From Oribacterium sp. UBA3737 (lineage in GTDB: Bacteria; Bacillota_A; Clostridia; Lachnospirales; Lachnospiraceae): 5,776 nt of DNA. Below are positions 1 through 5,776 of this stretch, in pieces. Position numbers and translations under genes: made by a program. The notes beneath the pieces are model-generated. The model saw nothing but the letters and a program-made list of their open reading frames with translations, was not told where the DNA came from and made no database searches. The DNA lies in NCBI GenBank assembly GCA_002371295.1, contig DFGZ01000005.1, positions 1 to 5,776 on the forward strand, written 5' to 3'. Within the stretch, counting starts at the first letter, position 1. The number at the start of each line of letters is the position of its first letter.

Positions 1-37
1 CTAGTCGTAATAGAAATAACTCCGACAAATGCAATTT

Positions 38-62
38 TTTGCAAGGTTTGCAAAGATTTGCA
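38..62 (+). repeat. Three TTTGCA hexamers at 9-10 bp spacing
   Basis: TTTGCA occurs at 38-43, 47-52 and 57-62, so the copies start 9 and 10 bp apart, close to one helical turn. They sit about 25 bp upstream of the possible lipoprotein start at 88. The last copy resembles a Bacteroidota -7 box (AAGATTTG at 53-60 against TAnnTTTG, one mismatch), but no matching TTTG -33 box lies about 20 nt upstream. The repeats could be a binding site facing one side of the helix, a degenerate promoter, or chance in an A/T-rich stretch. Confidence 0.3.
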
Positions 63-72
63 GGGCGCGAAG

Positions 73-88
73 TGGCACAGCTGTGCCA
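73..88. repeat. Perfect 16-bp palindrome
   Basis: TGGCACAGCTGTGCCA reads the same on both strands with no spacer. Its last base is the A of the ATG at 88. Its position just before a possible small gene suggests an operator for a dimeric regulator. As RNA it has no loop beyond the central bases, so it would fold poorly unless the middle pairs open. It could also be chance in GC-rich DNA. Confidence 0.4.
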
Positions 89-165
89 TGCGATACAGAC
101 TATCGAGGCTTGCCCTCATCGCGACGGCTGCCCTGTTGTGGACAGGATGCAGCGTACAGCCGTAG
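88..165 (+). CDS. Possible tiny lipoprotein (25 codons), perhaps the 5' part of a frameshifted gene
   Basis: The reading frame has the layout of a lipoprotein signal peptide. A basic start (M-R-Y-R-L-S-R) is followed by a hydrophobic core (LALIATAALL) and a lipobox-like end, W-T-G-C, with the cysteine at residue 21. If translated and lipidated it would be cut before Cys21 by signal peptidase II, leaving only C-S-V-Q-P before the TAG at 163-165. Five mature residues is far too short for most lipoproteins. Skipping one base at the TAG gives 25 more sense codons in the next frame, ending at TAA 239-241 and containing L-D-M-Q-A-L-E-L-Q-Q. The joined product would be 50 residues, in the size range of lysis lipoproteins, entericidins and Rz1-type proteins. 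No Shine-Dalgarno sequence precedes the ATG. The residue at lipobox position -3 is Trp, not the preferred Leu. A terminator-like hairpin follows at 270. I do not recognise the family. It could be a remnant, a frameshifted gene, or a chance ORF. Confidence 0.35.
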   Translation: MRYRLSRLALIATAALLWTGCSVQP

Positions 166-269
166 CCATCGGCCCTCCGTCTCCCTGGATATGCAGGCGC
201 TCGAGTTACAACAATCCTCCCTGTATGAACGTGACGTGTAACGTGTTTATTTATAATATGTTATGAGAT

Positions 270-297
270 TTCTCCCCGGCGATTCATCCGGGGAGAA
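270..297 (+). terminator. Intrinsic-terminator-like hairpin after the 5' patch
   Basis: The arms TTCTCCCCGG (270-279) and CCGGGGAGAA (288-297) pair perfectly over 10 bp around an 8-nt loop, and TTTGTGT follows. The stem is strong and G/C-rich. The U-tract is short (three T, then GTGT), so termination may be imperfect. Read on the minus strand the hairpin is followed by ATCTCAT, so the plus strand is favoured. It would end a transcript arriving from upstream and insulate the promoter at 384-415. This supports a transcribed unit upstream, consistent with a small gene in 88-241 or one starting before the window. Confidence 0.65.
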
Positions 298-343
298 TTT
301 GTGTAAGTGATTGATATATGTGAAATTGCAAATCACGGCGAAA

Positions 344-375
344 TGCGTGTAACCCTCTTCCAAGAGCAACACGCA
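344..375 (+). repeat. Nested inverted repeat just upstream of the -33 box
   Basis: The outer arms TGCGTGT (344-350) and ACACGCA (369-375) pair perfectly over 7 bp. Inside them CTCT (355-358) pairs with AGAG (363-366) around a TCCA tetraloop, with a small asymmetric interior loop between the two stems. No U-tract follows, so this is not a simple terminator. It ends 8 bp before the TTTG -33 box, which is a natural place for an activator or repressor site. No regulator gene is visible in the window. Confidence 0.45.
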
Positions 376-383
376 CGGAGCCA

Positions 384-415
384 TTTGCATAATCATCAAC
401 AAAGCGGTATCTTTG
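384..415 (+). promoter_or_regulatory. Bacteroidota-type promoter for the SNF2 operon
   Basis: TTTG at 384-387 (-33 box) and TATCTTTG at 408-415 (-7 box, exact TAnnTTTG) are separated by 20 nt, the spacing known for the primary sigma factor of Bacteroides and relatives. Transcription should start near 420-424, only about 8-12 nt before the ATG at 432. The messenger would have almost no leader. The placement supports 432 as the translation start. Confidence 0.8.
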
Positions 416-431
416 AGAAACATTTTTACCT

Positions 432-3209
432 ATGCCAGAATTCCTTTCGTCATTTAAGAGGAGGCGTTTTGCACCGCAGGCCGGAAACGTGGCCAAACTC
501 ATCCTTCGACTTGCCGAGACTTCGGAGGGGAAAGCAGTTCTTAAGATTCTTGATGAGAATGGACATGAAGTCCTTCCGGATTACCGGAGATTTCAAGGCC
601 CGTTGTTTTTTCTTCTCCGCTGCGCGCATGCTGCCCATGTCGAAATGGAACGTCAGGTCTCCTGGGATGGCTCTTCAGGAGAACTTGTTCTGGCAGAGCA
701 TCCTCAATTGATGAGATATCTCCCGGAATGTCCGGATTTTCAAGATAAGGATGGCTCGCCGATTCGTGCAGTTGCCGGCATCTATTCCCTTCGGCTGAGT
801 CTTAAGGATGAGGGAGAACGGTATAAGCCTGTATGGGAGTTGGCAACGGAAAAAGATGGTTCGTCCCCTCGTCTTGGGAATTTTACCCTTCTTACCGACT
901 CTTATGCCATAACGGATTCCCATCAGCTGGTGGAATTATTACCTGTTGGAGAGAACTATTTGTTGTTGAAGGAATTGCAGCAATCATTCCCGAAAGACCA
1001 GTCCTCTTTTTTTCTTTCCGTTGTCCTGTCTTCCTATGACCATGTTTCGCTGGATGGATGCCAGTGGGAGGAGCATGCGGTAAGTACGCAGCCTACTCTT
1101 GTGTTCGAGAAGGTAGATGAGGAAAAGTCCCTCTATCTGCGTGTTACGGAATCGATACCGGGTGTGCCGATGAAGTTTTTGGAAGATTTTTCTCCGTCGG
1201 TGCTTGCCGGATTCAGCCCCGATGGCCGTCTGACTGCTCGGCCAGTTTCTTATACAGATACATCGGCCATCCTCAAAGATATACGTAAATGTATCTCTTC
1301 CAGCGTACCGTCCAAGCAGGACGCTAAGGAAGTTTATGAAGATGATGGTTTTTTCATCCTGCCGCATCAGGTGGCAGAACCCTTCCTTATAAGGCATCTT
1401 GCGTCCCTGGCTCGGAATTATGTGCTGATGGGTGCCGACAGACTGGGCTCATTCCGGATAAAAAAAGCTACTCCAAAACTGAGAATCAGTTCTTTTTCCG
1501 GTATAGATTACCTGGAGGGGAAGGGAGAAATAGATTTTGGCGAGAGCAGCCTTTCTATTGCCGATTTCCTTTCGCAGTATCGGCAAAACCACTATATCCA
1601 GATTGCAGGAGGCGACCGGCTTGTCATGGATGCAGATTATGTGGATCGCTTGGAAAGATTGATGTCCCGCAGCACGAAAAGCGGGAAACTCAAGATATCT
1701 TTCTTTGACATTCCGGAGGTTGTTGCAATGCTTTCTGATGTTCCGGATTCCGGTATTTTCCGACGGAGCCGTTCGTTCTATGAAGGCTTCAATGCTTTGT
1801 CCGGCCAGCGACTGCGTAATCCGTCTGTACTGAAGGCACAGCTTCGTCCCTATCAGGCGGAAGGCGTAAAGTGGATGCAGTATTTGTATGACAATGGGAT
1901 GGGAGGCTGTCTTGCCGATGACATGGGCCTTGGAAAGACCGTGGAAACCATTGCTCTCATTGTTCGGAAAATCAAACCGGGCAGTCTTCCGGTGCTGATC
2001 GTGATGCCGCGCAGTCTTCTGTTCAACTGGCAGTCTGAATGGGCGTGTTTTGCGCCCGGAATCAAAGTGGTGGCATACTATGGCGCAGAAAGGGACTGGA
2101 ATAAGGTGAAAGATGCCCAGGTTATTCTGACTACTTATGCTTTGGTGCGAAATGACATTGAAACGCTTTCGGCTGTGGAATTTGATACCGTTATCCTCGA
2201 CGAATCCCAGCAGATAAAGAATCTGTCGGCAAAGATATCTCAGGCGGTATTGCTGCTCAAGGCTTCCCATCATTTCGCGCTGAGCGGTACGCCGATTGAG
2301 AACAATCTTGGAGAGTTATATGCGCAAATGCGTTTCCTCAACCCTTCGATGCTGGGCTCTGCGGAAGAATTCAACCGCCGTTATGCGAGCCCCATCCAGC
2401 ACGATAACGACAGGGGCGCCATGGATCAGTTGCGTCGAAAAATTTCTCCCTTCATCCTTAGGCGGTTAAAGGGAGATGTCCTTTCCGAACTGCCCGACCG
2501 CATCGATCAGACTCTTATTGTTGAGATGGAGCCGGCTCATGCATCCTTCTACGAGCGCAGGCGTCGGTATTATGCAGAAACGGTCAGGAACACCATTCGG
2601 GAAAGAGGTGTAAAAGCTTCTCAGTTCGAGTTGCTCCAGGCCCTTACGGAGCTCCGGCGGATTGCTTCTATCCCGGAAAGTCTTAGCGACGGTGCAGTGT
2701 CGTCATCAAAGATCCCGGTTTTGGCCGATTCTGTAATGGAAGCGGTGGAGAATGGGCATAAATGCGTTGTCTTCTTCAATTTCATTGCCGGAATCGAAGT
2801 TCTGGGACAGTTACTCTCAGAGGCCGGGATTGAGTATGAAGTTATGACAGGGGCCACAAGGGACCGGGCGGCTATTGTTCAACGATTTCAGGGAGATCCC
2901 CGTTGTAAAGTCCTTCTGATGACGCTCAAAACCGGTGGCGTTGGCCTGAATCTTACTGCCGCAGACACTGTTTTTGTTGCGGAACCGTGGTGGAACCGTG
3001 CTGCAGAAGAACAGGCTATCGGCCGACTGCACAGAATGGGGCAAAAATCCTCTGTCCATGCTTTCGCACTTGTGACGAAGGATACCATTGAGGAAAAAAT
3101 CAGGTTGTTGCAGCAGCAGAAAGCATCTCTGATTGAGGAACTTATTCAAAGTGAAGGAAGCGGAGGAAAGTTCCTTAGCGAAGAAGACATTAACTTTATT
3201 CTCAGTTAG
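432..3209 (+). CDS. SNF2-family DNA-dependent ATPase / helicase-like protein
   Basis: This 925-residue protein is predicted to be a cytoplasmic ATP-driven DNA translocase of the SNF2/Rad54/RapA branch of superfamily 2. The motor occupies roughly residues 470-905 and its motifs appear in order: LRPYQAEGVKWM (471-482), Walker A DDMGLGKT (496-503), motif Ia MPRSLLFNW (525-533), Walker B DESQ (590-593), motif III SGTPIEN (618-624), motif V TGGVGLN (834-840) and motif VI GRLHRMGQ with arginines 865 and 868. Residues about 305-430 match the pattern of the bacterial SNF2-associated domain (PF08455-like), including the segments G-I-D-Y-L and D-F-G-E-S-S-L. The first ~300 residues are not recognised. 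I see no CxC...CxH SWIM zinc finger, which many bacterial SNF2 proteins carry. ATG 432 fits the promoter just upstream, and no alternative in-frame start lies close by. The stop is 2 nt before the next gene, so the two are probably co-expressed. The biological role (repair, transcription recycling or defence) cannot be settled from sequence. Confidence 0.95.
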   Translation: MPEFLSSFKRRRFAPQAGNVAKLILRLAETSEGKAVLKILDENGHEVLPDYRRFQGPLFFLLRCAHAAHVEMERQVSWDGSSGELVLAEHPQLMRYLPECPDFQDKDGSPIRAVAGIYSLRLSLKDEGERYKPVWELATEKDGSSPRLGNFTLLTDSYAITDSHQLVELLPVGENYLLLKELQQSFPKDQSSFFLSVVLSSYDHVSLDGCQWEEHAVSTQPTLVFEKVDEEKSLYLRVTESIPGVPMKFLEDFSPSVLAGFSPDGRLTARPVSYTDTSAILKDIRKCISSSVPSKQDAKEVYEDDGFFILPHQVAEPFLIRHLASLARNYVLMGADRLGSFRIKKATPKLRISSFSGIDYLEGKGEIDFGESSLSIADFLSQYRQNHYIQIAGGDRLVMDADYVDRLERLMSRSTKSGKLKISFFDIPEVVAMLSDVPDSGIFRRSRSFYEGFNALSGQRLRNPSVLKAQLRPYQAEGVKWMQYLYDNGMGGCLADDMGLGKTVETIALIVRKIKPGSLPVLIVMPRSLLFNWQSEWACFAPGIKVVAYYGAERDWNKVKDAQVILTTYALVRNDIETLSAVEFDTVILDESQQIKNLSAKISQAVLLLKASHHFALSGTPIENNLGELYAQMRFLNPSMLGSAEEFNRRYASPIQHDNDRGAMDQLRRKISPFILRRLKGDVLSELPDRIDQTLIVEMEPAHASFYERRRRYYAETVRNTIRERGVKASQFELLQALTELRRIASIPESLSDGAVSSSKIPVLADSVMEAVENGHKCVVFFNFIAGIEVLGQLLSEAGIEYEVMTGATRDRAAIVQRFQGDPRCKVLLMTLKTGGVGLNLTAADTVFVAEPWWNRAAEEQAIGRLHRMGQKSSVHAFALVTKDTIEEKIRLLQQQKASLIEELIQSEGSGGKFLSEEDINFILS

Positions 3210-3211
3210 CT

Positions 3212-5026
3212 ATGGCCAGACTGTTTCATGAAGAAGAGGTTTTCTTTCATTTCAAGATTGAAGACGGGGAGTCATTTGACAGGTTGGTTAATAACCTGGA
3301 TTACACATATTCCGCAGAACAGTTAAAGGATTATCTTTTGGAGATACAGCCAAAACTGGCAGGGCGTTGTTCTGTTTCCATGAACGGAGTAGAATTGAAC
3401 ATTGAGGATTACATCCCTTCGAAGAAACCCTATCAGTATCGAAAGAAAGATGCGGCCTTGTTCTGCGCTTTGGTACACTGTCATCCGGACAATTTGCGTC
3501 AGGTCCTTTCTCTTCTCCCTTCCTGGTACTCGGAAGCCGTTCGTCGGATGATAACGAATGGTTGCATTTCGCAGACGGAACTATCAGAAATAGGGGCTCA
3601 GTCTATGATCGTCGATTTGTCAAGGCGATACAGCTGGGATAGCTTCAAGGTGGGTAAATGCTGCTCGGTTTTTGGCGTCGGCTCCTCAATGTGTGTCGAT
3701 TCTAAGAAACGAAGCTATTGGGATAGGGAAGGATATCTGTTTATACCTCGTGCTCTGACCAGGTCCTATGCCTTGGCATTGCTGCCAGATTTGTGCTCGG
3801 AGTCCCATATCATTCAAGATACAACGACGTACCATGTCCTTCCCTCGGAAGAATCCTTTCACCAGTCTTTCCCTTTGATTCAAGGACTTCAGCGACAGCA
3901 GCAGATACCCGTGACGGAAAAGCTGAAAATGTCGTCGGCCAGTGCAAAAAAACTTCGTTCTGGTATTCCCGAAGTCATTCCACAGTCTCTGAGGGAAACT
4001 CACAAATTCAATTCCGGACAATACTTCCTGCCGGGATTGTTGTGGGCATTGCAGAAAAGCAGGAAAGGGACTGCAGAGTATGTAAAGGCGGCTCTCTCGC
4101 GTCTTGTCCATGCCGGACCGGAGCAGATTTATCCAGCTTTTCTTCCTCATCTAAAGGGATTCAGGGCCAACCAATTCCGCTATGTGGCCGATATTTTCTG
4201 GATGGAAATCCTCTGTGCGTTCCTGGAAGAGTATAGCGTTTCCTGGCTTTCACTTCCGGGGCTTTCTGACAGACTTCATATTTACGGTGATGGATATTCG
4301 ATTTCGATGAATCTTCTTGGGGCGTTGTTCCTTGAGAACACAATCACCGGAAAAGTAATTCGTCCGGATACACAGGGACGCGAAATTGACTTGGAGGTCC
4401 TTCGGGCAATGGCGTTATGCCTCTATGGATGGGGGATGGCCGATCTTGCTGTCGACGATTCTTTGGAATGCCCGGATACGCCCCTTGGCGCTGTCATGCA
4501 GGTGCGCCTCACTCCTTTCGGACGTTTTATTCTTGGGCTGGACAAAACGTACTCTCCGCCGGTTAGTAAGGCCGATGGAAATTTTATCCTTGATACAGAA
4601 CGGCTTATCATTCATTCTTCAGGGGGAAACAACCCCTATGAGCGGCTGCTCATGGATACGTCGGATCCCATTGGATGCGGAAAGTACCGTATGAGTGCCG
4701 AGTCATTTCTGCGGCATTGCAAATCGGCGAAGGACGTGGAAGAGAAAGTTAAGTTCTTCGAAGATTATATAGACGGGAATCCGCCTGAAATATGGAAAGA
4801 ATTTTTTGCTTCTATTCGTCGTCGCTGCAATCCTTTGGATAAGGTCCGCGAGGATTATTGCTTGCTCAAACTGAACCCGAAAGATGCAGAACTTGTGGAA
4901 CTAATGACATCCAATCCCGCCATCCGGAAATTGATTATCCTTGCAGAAGGATATCTCTTTCTTGTCAGGAAAAAAGACTATGCTACTTTGGTACAGTTAC
5001 TTAAGCAGCATAGTTATCTCCTTTGA
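3212..5026 (+). CDS. Helicase-associated accessory protein (XPB/Ssl2 N-terminal / Helicase_C_3-like), putative
   Basis: This 604-residue protein has no Walker A, no nuclease signature, no signal peptide and no membrane segment, so it is probably a soluble partner protein. Its layout resembles bacterial helicase-associated proteins. An N-terminal helical part (about 80-128) ends in G-C-I-S-Q-T-E-L, a winged-helix-like turn. A segment I-P-V-T-E-K-L-K-M-S-S-A-S-A-K-K-L (232-248) looks like the 'T+.G+.s...kkL' stretch of that family. A likely winged helix (about 390-445) ends in R-L-T-P-F-G-R-F-I-L. The C-terminal part (about 456-604) has F-I-L-D, then Y-R-M-S-A-E-S-F, then A-E-G-Y-L-F-L-V, as in the Helicase_C_3 / XPB N-terminal domain. 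This is read by eye, not by a profile search. The gene follows the SNF2 gene by 2 nt with no ribosome binding site of its own, so translational coupling is likely. I infer that it binds DNA or the SNF2 motor. A purely structural or scaffold role remains possible. Confidence 0.85.
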   Translation: MARLFHEEEVFFHFKIEDGESFDRLVNNLDYTYSAEQLKDYLLEIQPKLAGRCSVSMNGVELNIEDYIPSKKPYQYRKKDAALFCALVHCHPDNLRQVLSLLPSWYSEAVRRMITNGCISQTELSEIGAQSMIVDLSRRYSWDSFKVGKCCSVFGVGSSMCVDSKKRSYWDREGYLFIPRALTRSYALALLPDLCSESHIIQDTTTYHVLPSEESFHQSFPLIQGLQRQQQIPVTEKLKMSSASAKKLRSGIPEVIPQSLRETHKFNSGQYFLPGLLWALQKSRKGTAEYVKAALSRLVHAGPEQIYPAFLPHLKGFRANQFRYVADIFWMEILCAFLEEYSVSWLSLPGLSDRLHIYGDGYSISMNLLGALFLENTITGKVIRPDTQGREIDLEVLRAMALCLYGWGMADLAVDDSLECPDTPLGAVMQVRLTPFGRFILGLDKTYSPPVSKADGNFILDTERLIIHSSGGNNPYERLLMDTSDPIGCGKYRMSAESFLRHCKSAKDVEEKVKFFEDYIDGNPPEIWKEFFASIRRRCNPLDKVREDYCLLKLNPKDAELVELMTSNPAIRKLIILAEGYLFLVRKKDYATLVQLLKQHSYLL

Positions 5027-5067
5027 GTCGTGATTCTGTCTGGTATTTTCCCGGAGGGTTGGAACTT

Positions 5068-5083
5068 GAGCCAGCGGGCTTTT
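5068..5083 (+). terminator. Weak hairpin with short T-run after the two-gene unit
   Basis: GAGCC (5068-5072) can pair with GGCTT (5077-5081), including one G-U pair, around an AGCG loop, followed by TT and then G. It lies about 40 nt after the TGA of the accessory gene, a plausible place for termination. The stem is short and the U-tract poor, so some read-through into the ATPase gene is likely if this is the only terminator. Confidence 0.25.
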
Positions 5084-5179
5084 GAGCGCAGCTTTTATCT
5101 ACAGCGGCTTCGAAGACCCATCTGGGGAAGTATGGCATCGGCTTTTTTGTTGTCCCGAAACGTGATTTCCGTAAAATAA

Positions 5180-5211
5180 TTACGGATGTTTAAAATTTGT
5201 TTGTATATTTG
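5180..5211 (+). promoter_or_regulatory. Bacteroidota-type promoter for the AAA ATPase gene
   Basis: TATATTTG at 5204-5211 is an exact TAnnTTTG -7 box, followed by C as is common in this phylum. Twenty nt upstream the -33 position reads TTAC (5180-5183), two mismatches from TTTG, so the promoter may be weaker or need help. Transcription should start near 5217-5220, giving an A-rich leader of about 16-20 nt before the ATG at 5236. Confidence 0.7.
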
Positions 5212-5225
5212 CACTAACAAACAAA
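5196..5225. repeat. Inverted repeat straddling the -7 box
   Basis: TTTGTTTGT (5196-5204) and ACAAACAAA (5217-5225) are perfect 9-bp reverse complements separated by 12 nt. The -7 box and the expected transcription start lie within or at the edge of the repeat. A protein bound to both arms would block RNA polymerase, so an operator is possible. The arms are simple TTTG/CAAA repeats, so chance or low complexity is the main alternative. Confidence 0.45.
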
Positions 5226-5235
5226 CATTTGCGTT

Positions 5236-5776
5236 ATGCTTGCTAAGTTTTCTGTAAAAAATTTCCGGGGGTTCAAGGAGAAGATTGAGCTGGACCTGAC
5301 AAGGCACAGTAATTTCAGTTTTAACCTGTATGCCATCAAAGATGATATCATTAAGAATGGTATTATCTATGGCCCCAACGGCTCTGGAAAGACTAATTTC
5401 AGCCTCGCGATCTTTGATATTGTCAATCATCTTTCCCAAAAATGGAAAAAGGCGGATTATTATGCCAATTTTACCTATGCTGGAGACCTCAATCTGAAGG
5501 TGGAATTTGACTACCTGTTTCGCTTTGATGGGCAGAATGTGGAATATTCTTATTCCAAGAATTATCAGGGAATACTAACTGCAGAATCTATGGCTGTAGA
5601 TGGTAAGCTTGTTTTCAAGCGGGCCGATGGAAAGTTCACCATCGACACGGATTCTTTTCCTATTGATAAGTCTATGCAGCGGAATCTGGCGGATAATGCT
5701 AACAACATCCCTATCGTGAATTTCCTGTTGATGTCCATCCCTTTGGCGCACGATCATTACTTGATAAGGCTGCAGC
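5236..5776 (+). CDS. AAA ATPase, AAA_15/AAA_21 (RloA/AbiLi/OLD-like) type, N-terminal part
   Basis: The first 180 codons are present and the gene runs off the window. Residues 5-20 (F-S-V-K-N-F-R-G-F-K ... I-E-L-D-L) are the opening strand and turn typical of ABC/SMC-like ATPases of this family. They are followed by Walker A GPNGSGKT at 46-53, with Lys52 and Thr53 as the nucleotide-binding residues. The segment V-E-F-D-Y-L-F-R-F-D-G-Q (about 93-104) and the following E-S-M-A-V-D-G-K-L-V-F-K-R fit the beta-rich insertion seen in AAA_21 proteins. The Walker B, signature and any C-terminal nuclease (TOPRIM/OLD) or partner gene (such as an RloB/AbiLii-like protein) would lie outside the window. 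Family members of known role often take part in abortive infection or other phage defence. That role is inferred here. ATG 5236 is chosen because it follows the promoter by a short leader and starts exactly at the conserved first strand. Confidence 0.9.
   Translation, partial: MLAKFSVKNFRGFKEKIELDLTRHSNFSFNLYAIKDDIIKNGIIYGPNGSGKTNFSLAIFDIVNHLSQKWKKADYYANFTYAGDLNLKVEFDYLFRFDGQNVEYSYSKNYQGILTAESMAVDGKLVFKRADGKFTIDTDSFPIDKSMQRNLADNANNIPIVNFLLMSIPLAHDHYLIRLQ

Larger units (their letters stand above)
301..431 (+). other. Intergenic region upstream of the SNF2 gene
   Basis: No reading frame here looks like a gene. A frame does run from ATG 307 into the SNF2 gene, but it is a shadow of it. The stretch holds a nested inverted repeat (344-375) and a Bacteroidota promoter (384-415). 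With the terminator at 270-297, it forms a clean boundary between the upstream patch and the two-gene unit. Confidence 0.6.
5027..5235 (+). other. Intergenic region between the accessory gene and the AAA ATPase gene
   Basis: There is no credible gene in these 209 bases; the minus-strand frame across the right half is a shadow of the ATPase gene. The stretch holds a weak hairpin at 5068-5081, an 8-bp palindrome CTTCGAAG at 5108-5115, and the promoter and inverted repeat before the ATPase start. The separate promoter argues that the ATPase is its own transcription unit. Confidence 0.6.

Noticed and set aside
252..257. TATAAT hexamer
   Set aside because: It looks like an enteric sigma-70 -10 box, but this organism uses TAnnTTTG promoters, no -35 partner is evident, and it lies just before a terminator-like hairpin.
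29..266. Overlapping plus-strand frames of 70 and 75 codons at the left end
   Set aside because: Their full-length translations are rich in Cys, Arg and Ser with no domain pattern, and they overlap each other and the better lipoprotein-like frame. Only the last 25 codons of the 70-codon frame were considered, as a frameshift continuation.
1449..2273. 274-codon minus-strand ORF
   Set aside because: It lies wholly inside the SNF2 gene, opposite the conserved motor motifs, and has no recognisable features. It is a shadow frame.
3686..4150. 154-codon minus-strand ORF and other frames inside the accessory gene
   Set aside because: They overlap the 604-residue frame, which has a coupled start and a sensible protein pattern. 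They show no promoter or domain of their own.
5048..5072. tRNA T-arm-like sequence on the minus strand (GTTCCAACC)
   Set aside because: The T-loop match is imperfect, and no acceptor stem, D-arm or anticodon arm could be assembled around it, so neither a tRNA nor a tRNA-derived attachment site is supported.
5095..5439. 114-codon minus-strand ORF
   Set aside because: It runs opposite the promoter and Walker A region of the ATPase gene, which is clearly real on the plus strand.

Overview
The window reads as chromosomal DNA from a member of the Bacteroidota. The main evidence is two promoters of the phylum-specific type (-7 box TAnnTTTG, one with a TTTG -33 box exactly 20 nt upstream), together with short A-rich or nearly absent leaders and no Shine-Dalgarno sequences. 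A genus cannot be named from this sequence.

Layout. Positions 1-300 form a short, GC-richer patch (about 59% G+C over 61-240). It holds a possible tiny lipoprotein gene (25 codons, perhaps the front of a frameshifted 50-residue protein) and ends in a strong intrinsic-terminator-like hairpin. Positions 301-431 are non-coding and carry a nested inverted repeat followed by a good Bacteroidota promoter. From 432 to 5026 lie two large genes on the plus strand separated by only 2 nt: a 925-residue SNF2-family ATPase with a complete set of motor motifs, and a 604-residue protein that I read as a helicase-associated (XPB/Ssl2 N-terminal / Helicase_C_3-like) accessory protein without a motor. Positions 5027-5235 are intergenic and contain a second promoter whose -7 box lies inside an inverted repeat. 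From 5236 to the window edge is the N-terminal part of an AAA ATPase of the AAA_15/AAA_21 (RloA/AbiLi/OLD-like) type.

How the genes may work together. The SNF2 protein and its neighbour look like one transcriptional and probably translational unit. I infer that they make a two-component DNA-translocase machine in which the second protein supplies DNA-binding or partner-binding domains that other lineages fuse to a helicase. The AAA ATPase has its own promoter and is of a kind often found in anti-phage defence modules. Its partner gene, if any, lies beyond the window. No CRISPR array, confirmed tRNA or rRNA gene, transposase or integrase was seen.
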